Notes: generated from the letters alone by a model not told the origin. Counted from the stretch's first letter, positions 7,301-15,641 are shown. The stretch: DNA of 64,000 nt from Ectothiorhodospiraceae bacterium (GCA_024234875.1 JACKNM010000004.1:62001-126000), one strand, 5' to 3'. Translations and numbers: made by a program.

Positions 7301-8595
7301 CGTCCCCTCCCGGCGGTACGCGCGCGCTGGGTACGGTCGCGGCCGACGAGGCTCTGGAGGTGCTGGAACAACCGGGCGACGATCGGGCGTTGCTTGCTCG
7401 GAACGACGGGTGCCGGCTCGACCAGCGCGTCGGAGGCACGTCGGGCGCGACCGGCGATGCCGAGCGCGTGCGCGGCGCCATAGAACGCGATGACGTGGCG
7501 CTGTGGCACCTTCAGCGCTTCGGCGGTGAAGGCGATCGACATCGGCTGCTCGACCCACAGCGCGGCGATCCGCATCGCGTCGGGGAGCGCCGCGAGTCGC
7601 GTGAGGTTCGGCCACTGACTGAGGAAGATGCGCTCGTCCAGCGTCTCTCCGCTGGGAAGGCCACCGCGAAAGGTCCAGAGCGCCGCGCTCCACACCAACG
7701 CATCGAGTGTCGGCCAGTGCTCGGCCCGAGCCGCCGCCAGAGCGGCGACGGTGTCGTCGGACAGCGTGGTCACGGCGACGCTACCGGCGCGATAGGGCAT
7801 GCGACAGAGGTTGGACAGCGACTCGGCGTCGCGATTGGACATCGCATGGTCGTGCACCCCGTCGAGCAGAATCGACAGCCGTTCCCAACTCACGTTGACG
7901 ACGATCCGCTCACGTCGCGCGCGTCGCGCGATCGGCACCAGGTCGCCGAGCAGTCGCGCTGCCGTCGGCACCCACAGGGCGCGCACCGCCTCGATGTCGC
8001 TCGGGTCGATGTCGTCGCGCTCTCCACACAGCGCCGACCAGCGCGTGCGCGGGTCCGGCGGCGCCGCGGCCGACTCCAGGCGCTCGGTGCGCTCACCGAG
8101 GGGCCGGTCGACCGCCGCGCCGGACGGCCCGGCCACCGGCGGATCGCCCGACGGCACGGCGGTGGGCTCGGGCACGCGATGGACCCGGGCCACCATGCGG
8201 GAGGCGCTCGGCGTGGGGTCGGCCACCGCAGGCCCCGGGCGGCGAATCGTCGATGCCGGATCGCCCTCCATCCCGGTGATGCGTAGCTGCAGCCGGTCGA
8301 GCGCCTGCAACAAGTCCGCGATCCGGATCGGCTTGGTCAGTGGCTCGTCACCGGGAGGTAGCGGCGGCGGGCTGACTGCGAGCACCAGCACCGCGTGGTC
8401 GGGGTGGCGGAGCCGATACTCGGCGAGCTCACCGCTGGCGCCGGGCGTGTCGAGGTCGACCATGACCGCCTCGGCGACCGACTCGTTCACGACCACCGCG
8501 GCACCACGGGCATTGCGCTCGAACAGCAGCTCGAGACGCTGGCGGACGCGGTCGCCCATACCGAGGAGGGCGATGCGAATCGCGCGCCCGCTCAC
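7297..8595 (-). CDS. Receiver-like signalling protein with C-terminal helical/winged-helix region
   Basis: A 432-residue protein. Residues 1-110 resemble a response-regulator receiver: RIALLGMGDRVRQRL, then AVMVDLDTPGASG with a candidate phosphoacceptor Asp four residues before the Pro, and LTKPIR with the conserved Lys-Pro. The usual acidic pair after strand 1 is missing, so it may be a pseudo-receiver. A Pro/Ala-rich linker follows, then a ~250-residue helical region ending in a winged-helix-like stretch (FTAEALKVPQRHVIAFYGAAHALG). The start is GTG 8595: GGAGG is 4 bases upstream and the codon overlaps the previous stop as GTGA. The output function is unknown; its place before the kinase-GTPase suggests a shared pathway. 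Confidence 0.65.
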   Translation of the reverse strand: MSGRAIRIALLGMGDRVRQRLELLFERNARGAAVVVNESVAEAVMVDLDTPGASGELAEYRLRHPDHAVLVLAVSPPPLPPGDEPLTKPIRIADLLQALDRLQLRITGMEGDPASTIRRPGPAVADPTPSASRMVARVHRVPEPTAVPSGDPPVAGPSGAAVDRPLGERTERLESAAAPPDPRTRWSALCGERDDIDPSDIEAVRALWVPTAARLLGDLVPIARRARRERIVVNVSWERLSILLDGVHDHAMSNRDAESLSNLCRMPYRAGSVAVTTLSDDTVAALAAARAEHWPTLDALVWSAALWTFRGGLPSGETLDERIFLSQWPNLTRLAALPDAMRIAALWVEQPMSIAFTAEALKVPQRHVIAFYGAAHALGIAGRARRASDALVEPAPVVPSKQRPIVARLFQHLQSLVGRDRTQRARTAGRGR

Positions 8596-9356
8596 GAGGC
8601 CTCCGACGCCGAGCGCGCGAAGTGCGCCGCCGCGTCCTCCCACGTCCCGGGCGCACCGATCGCGAGCCCTTCGAGCCGCGCTCGCATGCGCGCGAACCGC
8701 GCCCCGTCGCCGAGCCGTCGGTAGACCTCGACCAGGCGCTGGTTGATGTCGTCCCGATCGGGCTCTTCGGCCACCGCGACCTCGAGCTCGTCGCAGGCCT
8801 CGACGAGGCGACCGCCGTCGATGAGGGCATCGGCTCGCTCGAGCGGGTCGGTCACCATCTCTACCGGCAGCCCCTGGCCGCGGATGACGAGCGCCGGCCC
8901 CGACGCCGGCCGGGTCGCGAGGCGTGCCCGCGGGCAGATGTCGGCGGCGGCGGCGACGTGCCCTCCAGCGTGGTCGAGCCGCGCGACCAACAGCCGGGTC
9001 CCGGCCGCATCGAGCACCCGACTCGCCTTGCGCAGGAGGTGCTCGCGCAGCGCCCGCCCCTTGCCGGCGCAGACGGCATCGAGATCGAGCAGCGCTGCGA
9101 GCACCGCCGCGGCGTCGTCGCGCTCGAGGTGATTGAGCACGCGGCGCGCGTGGGCGCCGAGGTCACGCGGCGCCCGTGCCACGCGATGGTCGAGATGGTT
9201 CGCCAGGCGCTCGCGCCAGGCGTCGACCGGCAGTACCGGCACCAGCGCGCCACCGGGCGGCACGAAGGCCGCCTCGAAGTCGTCCGCCGCATGCTCCGGC
9301 GGCGGTGCACCGGGCGCGGCGGTGACCAGGCTCGTCGATGTCGAATGCAGGCTCAT
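8592..9356 (-). CDS. TPR-containing protein, FimV-C-terminus-like, first gene of signalling operon
   Basis: About 254 residues. The C-terminal ~80 residues (ERADALIDGGRLVEACDEL ... INQRLVEVYRRLGDGARFARMRARLEGL) form TPR-like helix pairs that recall the C-terminal domain of FimV/HubP polarity proteins, though the similarity is weak. The centre is helical (LAALLDLDAVCAGKGRALREHLL) and unassigned. There is no signal peptide, LysM or membrane segment, unlike full FimV. I chose ATG 9356, preceded by GGCGGA; GTG 9398 in the same frame is also possible and would add 14 low-complexity residues. It is the promoter-proximal gene of the seven-gene operon and overlaps the next gene by 4 bases. Confidence 0.6.
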   Translation of the reverse strand: MSLHSTSTSLVTAAPGAPPPEHAADDFEAAFVPPGGALVPVLPVDAWRERLANHLDHRVARAPRDLGAHARRVLNHLERDDAAAVLAALLDLDAVCAGKGRALREHLLRKASRVLDAAGTRLLVARLDHAGGHVAAAADICPRARLATRPASGPALVIRGQGLPVEMVTDPLERADALIDGGRLVEACDELEVAVAEEPDRDDINQRLVEVYRRLGDGARFARMRARLEGLAIGAPGTWEDAAAHFARSASEAS

Positions 9357-9424
9357 CAGATCCGCCGTCGGGGCCGGGCGGAAACGACCCCGATTCACCC
9401 ACTCGGGGCAATTGTGTCGAGCCT

Positions 9425-9452
9425 TTATCGACGGTCGGGAAAACGAACTTTA
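9425..9452 (-). promoter_or_regulatory. Sigma-28 (FliA)-like promoter upstream of the signalling operon
   Basis: Read on the minus strand: TAAAGTTC, 12 bases, then GTCGATAA. This follows the flagellar sigma consensus TAAAGTTT-N11-GCCGATAA with one extra spacer base and one mismatch in each box. It is an AT-rich island in GC-rich DNA and lies 27-69 bases before either candidate start of the first operon gene. If real, it places the operon in the late flagellar/chemotaxis regulon. Confidence 0.55.
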
Positions 9453-9513
9453 ATCCGCTTGACGAACGGTGCCGCCGCCGCGCCGGGCGGCGATCGGAGC
9501 GGTCTCGGCCGGG

Positions 9514-10293
9514 TCATCGGGCGGCGATGCCGGCCGCGGAGAGGGCACCGAGCGCGTTCAACGCCCGCGGGAAGCCGCTGTAGGGCGCGGTCTGGATCAC
9601 CGCCTCGACCACCTGCTCACGATCGAAGCCGTTGTCGAGCGCGGCCAGCGCGAACTTCACGAGCTGGCTCTCGAGCCCGAGCGCGGTGAACGCCGCCAGC
9701 GCGCAGAGGAGGCGCTGGCGATGGTCCAGCCCCGGCCGCGACCACAGCGCGCCGTAGCCGTAGCGAATGGCCAGCGCGTAGAGCCCACTGGTCACCGGGT
9801 CGTCGGGCGCGGCGTAGCCCGCACCGGCGCGAGCGCCGTGCAATGCCTGCATCACCGCGTTCCCGGCGGCATCGAGCGCCGCGGTCGAGGTGTCGTCGGG
9901 CGGGTCGTCCGGGATCACCTCGCCGCGCGCGGCGAGCACCGCCCGTGCCTGGGCGCACGCCGCCTCGGTGGTGAGGAATCCAGCGTAGAGGCCGCAGTGC
10001 ACGAAGACCTCCACCACGGTGCGCGCAGCGAGACCCTGGTCGAGCGCCGCGCGCACCAGGGGCGGTAGCTGATCCGAGGGTGCGCGCAGCCCGACCACCG
10101 CCAGCGCGCAGACGAGCCGCTCGTCCATCGCGAGCCCCGGGCGCGCCCAGATGCCACCGTAGACCACCTCGGACATCATCGCGGCGAACCCCGGAGCACT
10201 CGTCGGGCCGCCGAGCCCTCCCGCGGCGCCGACCGGTTGCCCGAGCGTGGCGCGCATCGTCGCACCGGCCTGTCGGAGCTCGTCTCGGCTCAT
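9514..10293 (-). CDS. Carboxymuconolactone decarboxylase (AhpD-like) family protein, two repeats
   Basis: A 259-residue protein with two CMD/AhpD-fold repeats. The first is around GGIWARPGLAMDERLVCALAV ... TVVEVFVHCGLYAGF; the second around GALWSRPGLDHRQRLLCALAA ... EQVVEAVIQTAPYSGFP. This double layout matches 4-carboxymuconolactone decarboxylase-like proteins. The CxxC pair of peroxidase-type AhpD proteins is absent; each repeat instead ends in a family-typical YAGF/YSGF motif. The start is ATG 10293 with GGGAGGA seven bases upstream. It diverges from an alpha/beta hydrolase gene across 131 bases that hold a short perfect palindrome. A role in lactone or aromatic degradation is inferred. 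Confidence 0.8.
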   Translation of the reverse strand: MSRDELRQAGATMRATLGQPVGAAGGLGGPTSAPGFAAMMSEVVYGGIWARPGLAMDERLVCALAVVGLRAPSDQLPPLVRAALDQGLAARTVVEVFVHCGLYAGFLTTEAACAQARAVLAARGEVIPDDPPDDTSTAALDAAGNAVMQALHGARAGAGYAAPDDPVTSGLYALAIRYGYGALWSRPGLDHRQRLLCALAAFTALGLESQLVKFALAALDNGFDREQVVEAVIQTAPYSGFPRALNALGALSAAGIAAR

Positions 10294-10386
10294 CGTCTCG
10301 TCCTCCCACGTCGACCGGCCGGATTCTCGCCCCGCAGGCCGGCTTCCCGCCAGGCACACGTCCCGGTGACGCCGCGACCGGCACGT

Positions 10387-10397
10387 TGCATGATGCA
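10387..10397. promoter_or_regulatory. Perfect 11-base palindrome in divergent promoter region
   Basis: TGCATGATGCA is an odd-length perfect palindrome midway between the divergent AhpD-like and hydrolase genes. It could be an operator half-site pair; no regulator gene is adjacent. Confidence 0.25.
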
Positions 10398-10424
10398 CAT
10401 CGGCCCCGGGCGGCGAGGAGCCCC

Positions 10425-11366
10425 ATGCCCATCCATCGCGAGGACCACTGGCTCGACAGCACCTTTCCCGGCACGCGCATGCTGCTTCGGAGCAAGCACG
10501 ACGGGACGCCGCGCGGCACGCCGGTGCTGTTCGTCCACGGCGCGACCTACGGCGCCAGCATGACCTACGACTATCCGGTCGCCGGTCGGTCGTGGATGGA
10601 GGCGATGGCCGCCGACGGCTTCGACGCCTGGGGTCTCGACCTGCCGGGATACGGCGAGTCCGAGCGTCCACCGGCAATGGACGCGCCGGCGTCGGCGAGT
10701 CCGCCGCTGCTGCGCACCGAGGAGGCGGTGGCCTGCGTCGAGCGCGCCGTCGCGCACGTGCTCGCCCGGCGAGGTACGTCGCGGCTCCACCTCATCGGCT
10801 ACTCCTGGGGAACGGCGATCTCGGGGCGCTACGCCGGACTGCACCCCGAGCACGTGTCGAGGCTGGTGCTCCTCGGCGCCACCTGGATGAGGGACGGACC
10901 GTCCCCCATCACCGCCGACGGACCGCCGGGGGCCTACCGCGTGGTGACCGCCGCGGCCGCGGCGGCGCGCTGGGTGCATGGCCTCGAGCCCGATCAGGCG
11001 GCGCAGATCAACGACCAGTCGGAGCGCGAGGCATGGGCCTGCGCGGTGGTGGCGCGCGACCCGGTCCTCGGGCGGGAGACACCACCGCGGCTCCGTGCCC
11101 CGGCGGGCGTCGTCGCCGACCGACTGGAGCGTTGGGGCGCGGGCGAGCCGACCTACGAGCCGGCGGACATCCGCGCGCCGACCCTGATCGTGGTCGGGGA
11201 ATGGGACCACGAGACGACGCCGGCCCAGGGCCGCGCCGTCTTCGACCGGTTGCGCAATGCCGCCGACCGCCGATTCCTGCTGATCGGCCGAGCCACCCAT
11301 TCGATGCCGCTCGAGCGGCAGCACCCCGCGCTACGCGCGAGCGTCGCCGCGTTCCTGCGCGAGTGA
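10425..11366 (+). CDS. Alpha/beta hydrolase
   Basis: A 313-residue alpha/beta hydrolase. The oxyanion loop is VLFVHGATYGA, the nucleophile elbow is LIGYSWGTAISG with Ser as nucleophile, the acid is likely the Asp in VVGEWDHETTP, and the catalytic His lies in GRATHSMPLE near the C-terminus. There is no signal peptide. Start ATG 10425 has GAGGAG at good spacing; the long upstream open frame is antisense to the divergent gene. It is followed by a CocE-type hydrolase whose possible GTG start overlaps this stop, so the two probably form an operon. Substrate unknown; an ester or cyclic intermediate is likely. Confidence 0.85.
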   Translation: MPIHREDHWLDSTFPGTRMLLRSKHDGTPRGTPVLFVHGATYGASMTYDYPVAGRSWMEAMAADGFDAWGLDLPGYGESERPPAMDAPASASPPLLRTEEAVACVERAVAHVLARRGTSRLHLIGYSWGTAISGRYAGLHPEHVSRLVLLGATWMRDGPSPITADGPPGAYRVVTAAAAAARWVHGLEPDQAAQINDQSEREAWACAVVARDPVLGRETPPRLRAPAGVVADRLERWGAGEPTYEPADIRAPTLIVVGEWDHETTPAQGRAVFDRLRNAADRRFLLIGRATHSMPLERQHPALRASVAAFLRE

Positions 11367-11404
11367 GTCGCCACCGCGATTCGGATCGAGACGGGGCGAT
11401 CACC

Positions 11405-13216
11405 ATGGCGCTCGAGCGCGTCGACGGCGCGCGTGCGGGCCGGGCCATGGTCACCATGCGCGACGGCACGCGACTCAACACCTTCGTCTACCTGCCGATC
11501 GAAGGCGGCCCAGGCTTTCCGGTCATCCTCCAGCGCACGCCCTATGGCATCACCGCCGCCGGGTGCGACGACCCGTACGACTTCCGGCGCGGCTGGCTGC
11601 CGAGCGCGAGCGACCCGATGCGCGGCTCGATCCTCCGTGGCTGGCGCGCGCTGGTCGCGCGGGGCTACGCCGCGGTGTACCAGGACACCCGCGGGCGCCA
11701 CGGGTCCGAGGGCGAGGATCAGGTGTACGGCAGCGACGTCGACGACGGCCACGACACGCTCGAGTGGATCGCGCGCCAGCGCTGGTCCGACCAGCGCGTC
11801 GGGGTTTGCGGCTCCTCGGCCGGCGCGACCACCGCCCTCGCCGCCGCCAGCACCCGCCACCCCAGCGTGCGCGCGCTGTTCGCGCAGGCCGGCGCGTCGA
11901 GCATCTACGACGACGTGGTCTACGAGGGCCAGTCGATCGAGCTCGAGCGACTGTGGCTGTGGGTGGCGAGGAACATCCCCGGACTCTCGGCCAGTCACCG
12001 CGCCACCGCCGCGGCGCGCGCCGGCCTGACGGTGCCCGAGCTCGAGGCCACCGCAGCGGCGGCCGAGGCGCGCTACCAGGCGCTCGACGCCGCGCGCGCG
12101 TCCTGTCCACCGTTTCGCGACTGCGCCGATTGGATGCGCCTGCCACTCCTCGACCAGCCGGTCTTCGCGACCTGGCAGCCCTATCTCGACGAGATCCTCT
12201 CCCATCCGCTACCCGATGCCTTCCGGGCGCGGCACGACTTCCGCCGCGACATCGCGGTCCCCGGATTCCACGTGACTACCTGGTACGACATCTTCCAGAC
12301 CAGCGTCATCGCCGCCTTTCGCGAGCTGCAAGCTCGCGTCGGCAATCAGCGACTGTGGGTGGGGCCGAACGACCACTACTTCGTCTACGACCCGAGCTTC
12401 TGGCCGCGCGACCCGTTCTTCGAGTGGTTCGACCACTGGCTACGGGGCAGCGACACCCCGATCGTCCACGAGCCGCCGGTGCGGTACTCACCGCGTGCCT
12501 GGACCCCGGACCGTGCCGACTATCGCGCCGACGACTGGTGCGCGGCCGAGACCTGGCCGCCGCTCGGGACCGTCACCTGGCGCCAGCACCTCTGCGGCGA
12601 CGGCACGTTGTCGGCGCAGCCCGGCGACGCCGCGGTGAGGCGATTTCGCTACGACCCGCGACGACCGCTGCCGACCCTCGGCGGTCGCAACATGCTGATC
12701 GCCCCCGGCGCACTGGATCAGCGCCCGCTGGAATCGCTCTCCGGCCAGGGCCTCGCCTACCTCGGTCCACCATTGCCCACCGACCTCGTCCTGGCCGGCC
12801 CGGCGCGGACCCGGCTCCATGTCTCGTCCGACTGCCCGGACACCGACCTTGTCGTCAAGCTGGTGGAGGTCCATCCCGACGGCACCGCCGCGTTGCTGCT
12901 GGACGGGGTGACGCGCGCGATGCTGCGCGAGCCAGACAGCGGCCCACTCCCACTCGAGCCCGGCGCGGTGGTCACCCTCGACGTCGAGCTCGGGCACATC
13001 GCCCACACCGTCGCTGCCGGCAACCGCCTGCGGGTCGACGTCGGCAGCAGCAACTTCCCGCGCCGCGCGCGCAACACCAACAGCGGCAACCTGTTGCTCG
13101 CCGCCGACACCGACGCCGACATCCGAGTGGCGACCAACGGCGTGCACCACGGAGCGCGCACCGCATCGTGGCTGGAGCTCACGCTGGCGCCACCCGAGCC
13201 TTCCGCGCCCCGGTGA
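11405..13216 (+). CDS. CocE/NonD family (X-Pro dipeptidyl-peptidase S15-like) hydrolase
   Basis: A 603-residue protein with the S15/CocE layout: an N-terminal alpha/beta hydrolase with Ser in VGVCGSSAGATTAL, a helical cap insert (~residues 170-270), a conserved DTRGRHGSEG loop, Asp/His in VGPNDHYFVYDP, and a C-terminal jelly-roll from ~370 (LPTDLVLAGPARTRLHVSS ... VTLDVELGHIAHTVAAGNRLRVDV). Relatives cleave acyl esters such as cocaine or glutaryl-cephalosporin, or X-Pro peptides. I used ATG 11405; GTG 11363, overlapping the previous stop by GTGA, is in frame and possible. There is no signal peptide. It is followed by a strong hairpin. The actual substrate is unknown. Confidence 0.85.
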   Translation: MALERVDGARAGRAMVTMRDGTRLNTFVYLPIEGGPGFPVILQRTPYGITAAGCDDPYDFRRGWLPSASDPMRGSILRGWRALVARGYAAVYQDTRGRHGSEGEDQVYGSDVDDGHDTLEWIARQRWSDQRVGVCGSSAGATTALAAASTRHPSVRALFAQAGASSIYDDVVYEGQSIELERLWLWVARNIPGLSASHRATAAARAGLTVPELEATAAAAEARYQALDAARASCPPFRDCADWMRLPLLDQPVFATWQPYLDEILSHPLPDAFRARHDFRRDIAVPGFHVTTWYDIFQTSVIAAFRELQARVGNQRLWVGPNDHYFVYDPSFWPRDPFFEWFDHWLRGSDTPIVHEPPVRYSPRAWTPDRADYRADDWCAAETWPPLGTVTWRQHLCGDGTLSAQPGDAAVRRFRYDPRRPLPTLGGRNMLIAPGALDQRPLESLSGQGLAYLGPPLPTDLVLAGPARTRLHVSSDCPDTDLVVKLVEVHPDGTAALLLDGVTRAMLREPDSGPLPLEPGAVVTLDVELGHIAHTVAAGNRLRVDVGSSNFPRRARNTNSGNLLLAADTDADIRVATNGVHHGARTASWLELTLAPPEPSAPR

Positions 13217-13270
13217 GCGCCGACGAGGCCCGTCCACCTCGACGGCCGCGACATGCGCTCCGATCCGTCG

Positions 13271-13302
13271 GCGAGGGGCGACCGGCGTCGATCGCCCCTC
13301 GC
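13271..13302. terminator. Perfect 11-bp hairpin between convergent genes
   Basis: GCGAGGGGCGA (13271-13281) pairs exactly with TCGCCCCTCGC (13292-13302) around a 10-base loop. It lies between the ends of the CocE-type gene and the facing binding-protein gene, as expected for a shared terminator, although no T-run is evident. Confidence 0.6.
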
Positions 13303-13310
13303 GCGCACCG

Positions 13311-14183
13311 TCAACCTCCCGCGACGAGCTCCTGACGGTAGGCCGCGAAACGCTCGCGCATGAAGCCGGTGCTCTGCATGCGGTCGCAGAACATGTCGAG
13401 AAAGGCCTTCCAGGCCGGATCGCCGTAGCGGCAGGCCCAGGTATTGGGCAGGCGCTGGAACGGATGCTCCGCATCCACGACGTGCGCCCAGTCGTTCGAC
13501 GCGGCGAACACCTCCTGATCGAAATCACCGTCGATGAAGAGATCCGCCTGCTTCGCCCGCACCGGCTCAGCAGCCAACGCGAGCTGACCGGCGACGGTGA
13601 TGATCTTGGCCTTGGGGAAGGCCATCTTGATCTGGTTCTCCTGCGACGAGCCGATATTGGCCGAGAACACGACGCCCTCCTGGTTGAAGTCGTCGATGCT
13701 CTTGAACCGGCCGGCGTTGTCCTTGTGGCAGATCGCCAGGAACCCCTTGTGGTGGATGGGGCCGGCGTAGGCGACGACCAGCGCTCGCGGCACTGTATAG
13801 GTCAGCGACGAGACGAACAGGTCGAAGTCGCCCTTGCGCAGACCGACCGTCGCATTCGCCCACAGCACCTCCTGGTAATCGATCTCGACCTCGCACTCCT
13901 TGCCGAGGAACTCGGTGACGTCGTGGAAGATCCCGCGCAGCTTGTTCTGCTTGAGATCGCGGTAGAAGTTCGGCTTGGTCTGCGCGTAGCCGACCCGAAG
14001 CTTGCCTTCCTGCTTCATCTTCGCCAGCACCGAGTCCTCCGGGATCCCACTCTTGAGCAACTGCGCGTAGGCATCACGAATCGAGCTACCCACGGTCATT
14101 GCGCCGACGGCCGCCGCGCCGCCACCGACCCCCAGAGCCGCGCGAAGGAATCCTCGTCGGCCGACGTTCCCCAACTCGCTCAT
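13311..14183 (-). CDS. Amino acid ABC transporter substrate-binding protein (family 3), Tat-exported
   Basis: A 290-residue family 3 binding protein. The N-terminus GRRGFLRAALGVGGGAAAVG is a twin-arginine signal; a mature domain with LRVGYAQTKPNFYRD, a hinge region and FDLFVSSLTYTVPRAL follows, as in polar amino acid receptors. The ligand cannot be read. It is the last gene of an operon that runs hyuA, hyuB, ATPase, permease, permease, binding protein, so it likely captures the substrate or product of the hydantoinase-type enzyme. A 24-base palindrome separates it from the permease. Start ATG 14183 has an AGGAGGAG ribosome site, one of the strongest in the window, fitting high expression of a binding protein. 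Confidence 0.88.
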   Translation of the reverse strand: MSELGNVGRRGFLRAALGVGGGAAAVGAMTVGSSIRDAYAQLLKSGIPEDSVLAKMKQEGKLRVGYAQTKPNFYRDLKQNKLRGIFHDVTEFLGKECEVEIDYQEVLWANATVGLRKGDFDLFVSSLTYTVPRALVVAYAGPIHHKGFLAICHKDNAGRFKSIDDFNQEGVVFSANIGSSQENQIKMAFPKAKIITVAGQLALAAEPVRAKQADLFIDGDFDQEVFAASNDWAHVVDAEHPFQRLPNTWACRYGDPAWKAFLDMFCDRMQSTGFMRERFAAYRQELVAGG

Positions 14184-14230
14184 TGCTCACTCCTCCTGGT
14201 AGACGGGCGACCCTCTCGGATCGCCATGGG

Positions 14231-14254
14231 CGGTGTGGCGTCGACGCCACACCG
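14231..14254. repeat. Perfect 24-bp palindrome between permease and binding-protein genes
   Basis: A fully self-complementary sequence, centre GTCGAC, lying between the stop of the second permease gene and the start of the binding-protein gene. In mRNA it would form a 10-11 bp hairpin. Intercistronic hairpins of this kind often stabilise or attenuate transcripts so that the binding protein is made at a different level; that is inference here. Confidence 0.55.
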
Positions 14255-14262
14255 GAGCTCGG

Positions 14263-14925
14263 TCAGAGGTATCTCTCGCGGAGACGATCCGTGTACCACT
14301 TGAAAACGAGCGAGAGACAGGTGATGACCGTGATGTACACGAGCGCAGTGCACGACAGGATCGCGATCGGCTCGAACCAGATGGCGGTGAGCCGCAAGGC
14401 CTGGTACATCAGATCGGGCACCGCGATGACCGACACCAGGGTCGACGATTTGATGACCACCAGGAACTGATTCATGATCGACGGCGCCATGGTGTGAAAC
14501 GCCTGGGGCAGGATGATCCGGCGCATGACCAGAAGGCTCGACATCCCCTGCGCCCTGGCCGCCTCGACGTGTCCGCGGCTGATCCCCTCGATGCCGGCGC
14601 GAAACGTCTCCGCCAGATATCCCGCCGATTGCACCGCGAGCGCCGCGCATCCGGCCTCGAAGAAGCTGCTCGGCCAACCGAGCACACCAGGCCAGACGTA
14701 GTTGACCCACAACAGCTGGACGTAGATGGGGGTCGCGCGGAAGAACTCGATCAGCACCCGCGCCGGCCACCGCAGGGGCTTCACGTACATCACCAGCAGA
14801 CACAGCACGAAGCCGAGCACGACCGCACCGACGAACCCGATCGCGGTGACCTGCATCGTCACCACGAGCCCGTCCCACATCACGTCGCGATGGCGCCAGA
14901 CGGTGCGAATCCATGGTGCGTCCAC
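14263..14925 (-). CDS. Polar amino acid ABC transporter permease (HisM/GlnP type)
   Basis: A 220-residue inner-membrane permease with about five membrane segments (LVVTMQVTAIGFVGAVVLGF, then VLIEFFRATPIYVQLLWVNY and others). The EAA loop GISRGHVEAARAQGM contacts the ATPase. The start is GTG 14925: GAGGT lies 10 bases upstream and the codon is 8 bases after the stop of the sister permease. The longer open frame upstream overlaps that permease. It pairs with the gene at 14934-15641 to form a heterodimeric channel for the family 3 binding protein. Confidence 0.88.
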   Translation of the reverse strand: MDAPWIRTVWRHRDVMWDGLVVTMQVTAIGFVGAVVLGFVLCLLVMYVKPLRWPARVLIEFFRATPIYVQLLWVNYVWPGVLGWPSSFFEAGCAALAVQSAGYLAETFRAGIEGISRGHVEAARAQGMSSLLVMRRIILPQAFHTMAPSIMNQFLVVIKSSTLVSVIAVPDLMYQALRLTAIWFEPIAILSCTALVYITVITCLSLVFKWYTDRLRERYL

Positions 14926-14933
14926 GTGCCGGC

Positions 14934-15641
14934 CTACCTCGATCGCTGTCGCCACGGATCGCTGAAGCGCTGCGCGAGCGTCGCGAAGCCGAAGATGATG
15001 AGGAAGTAGACCAGGGCCGCGCCGGAGTACAGCGGAAGACCCTTGCTGGTCGCGTTGGACACCAGGGAGACCTGATACAGGAGGTCGGGAACGGCGATCA
15101 GAGAGACCAGGGTGGTCGACTTGAACAGCGACACCATCTGGTTCATCGCCTCGGGAAGCATGTGTCGAACGGCCTGTGGCAAGACGATCCGCCACATGGT
15201 CAGGGAACGCGACATGCCGAGGGCGCGCGCCGCCTCGATGTGCCCACGCGGCACCGAGGAGATGCCGGCGCGAAAGGTCTCGGTGAAGTAGCCGCTCGAT
15301 GCCAGACCGAGCGCGATCACCGCCGCCAGCAGCGGAGAGAAGCTGACGTTGCGGTCGAGCGCCGCACTCAGCAGCAGCGGCGGCACATAGAAGATCCAGA
15401 TGAGGGTGATGTACTCGGGGGTGTTGCGGCACAGCTCGGCGTAGCCGGTCCCGATCCACCGGAGCACGACGTTCGAGCTCAGGCGGAGCGTTGCCGCCAC
15501 CAGCCCGAGACCGACGGCGACGCCGACGGTGAGGAAGAATACGTAGAAGTTGTACAGCAGGCCGGGGAGGAGAACCGCGCGATACTCCCAGAACAGCGCC
15601 AGGTCGAAGGCTTCCAGACTCTGCTGCAGGTTCTCGAGCAT
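14934..15641 (-). CDS. Polar amino acid ABC transporter permease (HisQ/GlnP type)
   Basis: A 235-residue permease of the HisMQ family. Membrane helices include FYVFFLTVGVAVGLGLVAAT and PLLAAVIALGLASSGYFTETF; the EAA loop is SVPRGHIEAARALGM, very like its partner (GISRGHVEAARAQGM), indicating duplication. ATG 15641 has a GAGG site. It lies 104 bases downstream of the ATPase gene and 8 bases upstream of the second permease. Acts in the inner membrane with the ATPase at 15746-16540. Confidence 0.88.
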   Translation of the reverse strand: MLENLQQSLEAFDLALFWEYRAVLLPGLLYNFYVFFLTVGVAVGLGLVAATLRLSSNVVLRWIGTGYAELCRNTPEYITLIWIFYVPPLLLSAALDRNVSFSPLLAAVIALGLASSGYFTETFRAGISSVPRGHIEAARALGMSRSLTMWRIVLPQAVRHMLPEAMNQMVSLFKSTTLVSLIAVPDLLYQVSLVSNATSKGLPLYSGAALVYFLIIFGFATLAQRFSDPWRQRSR

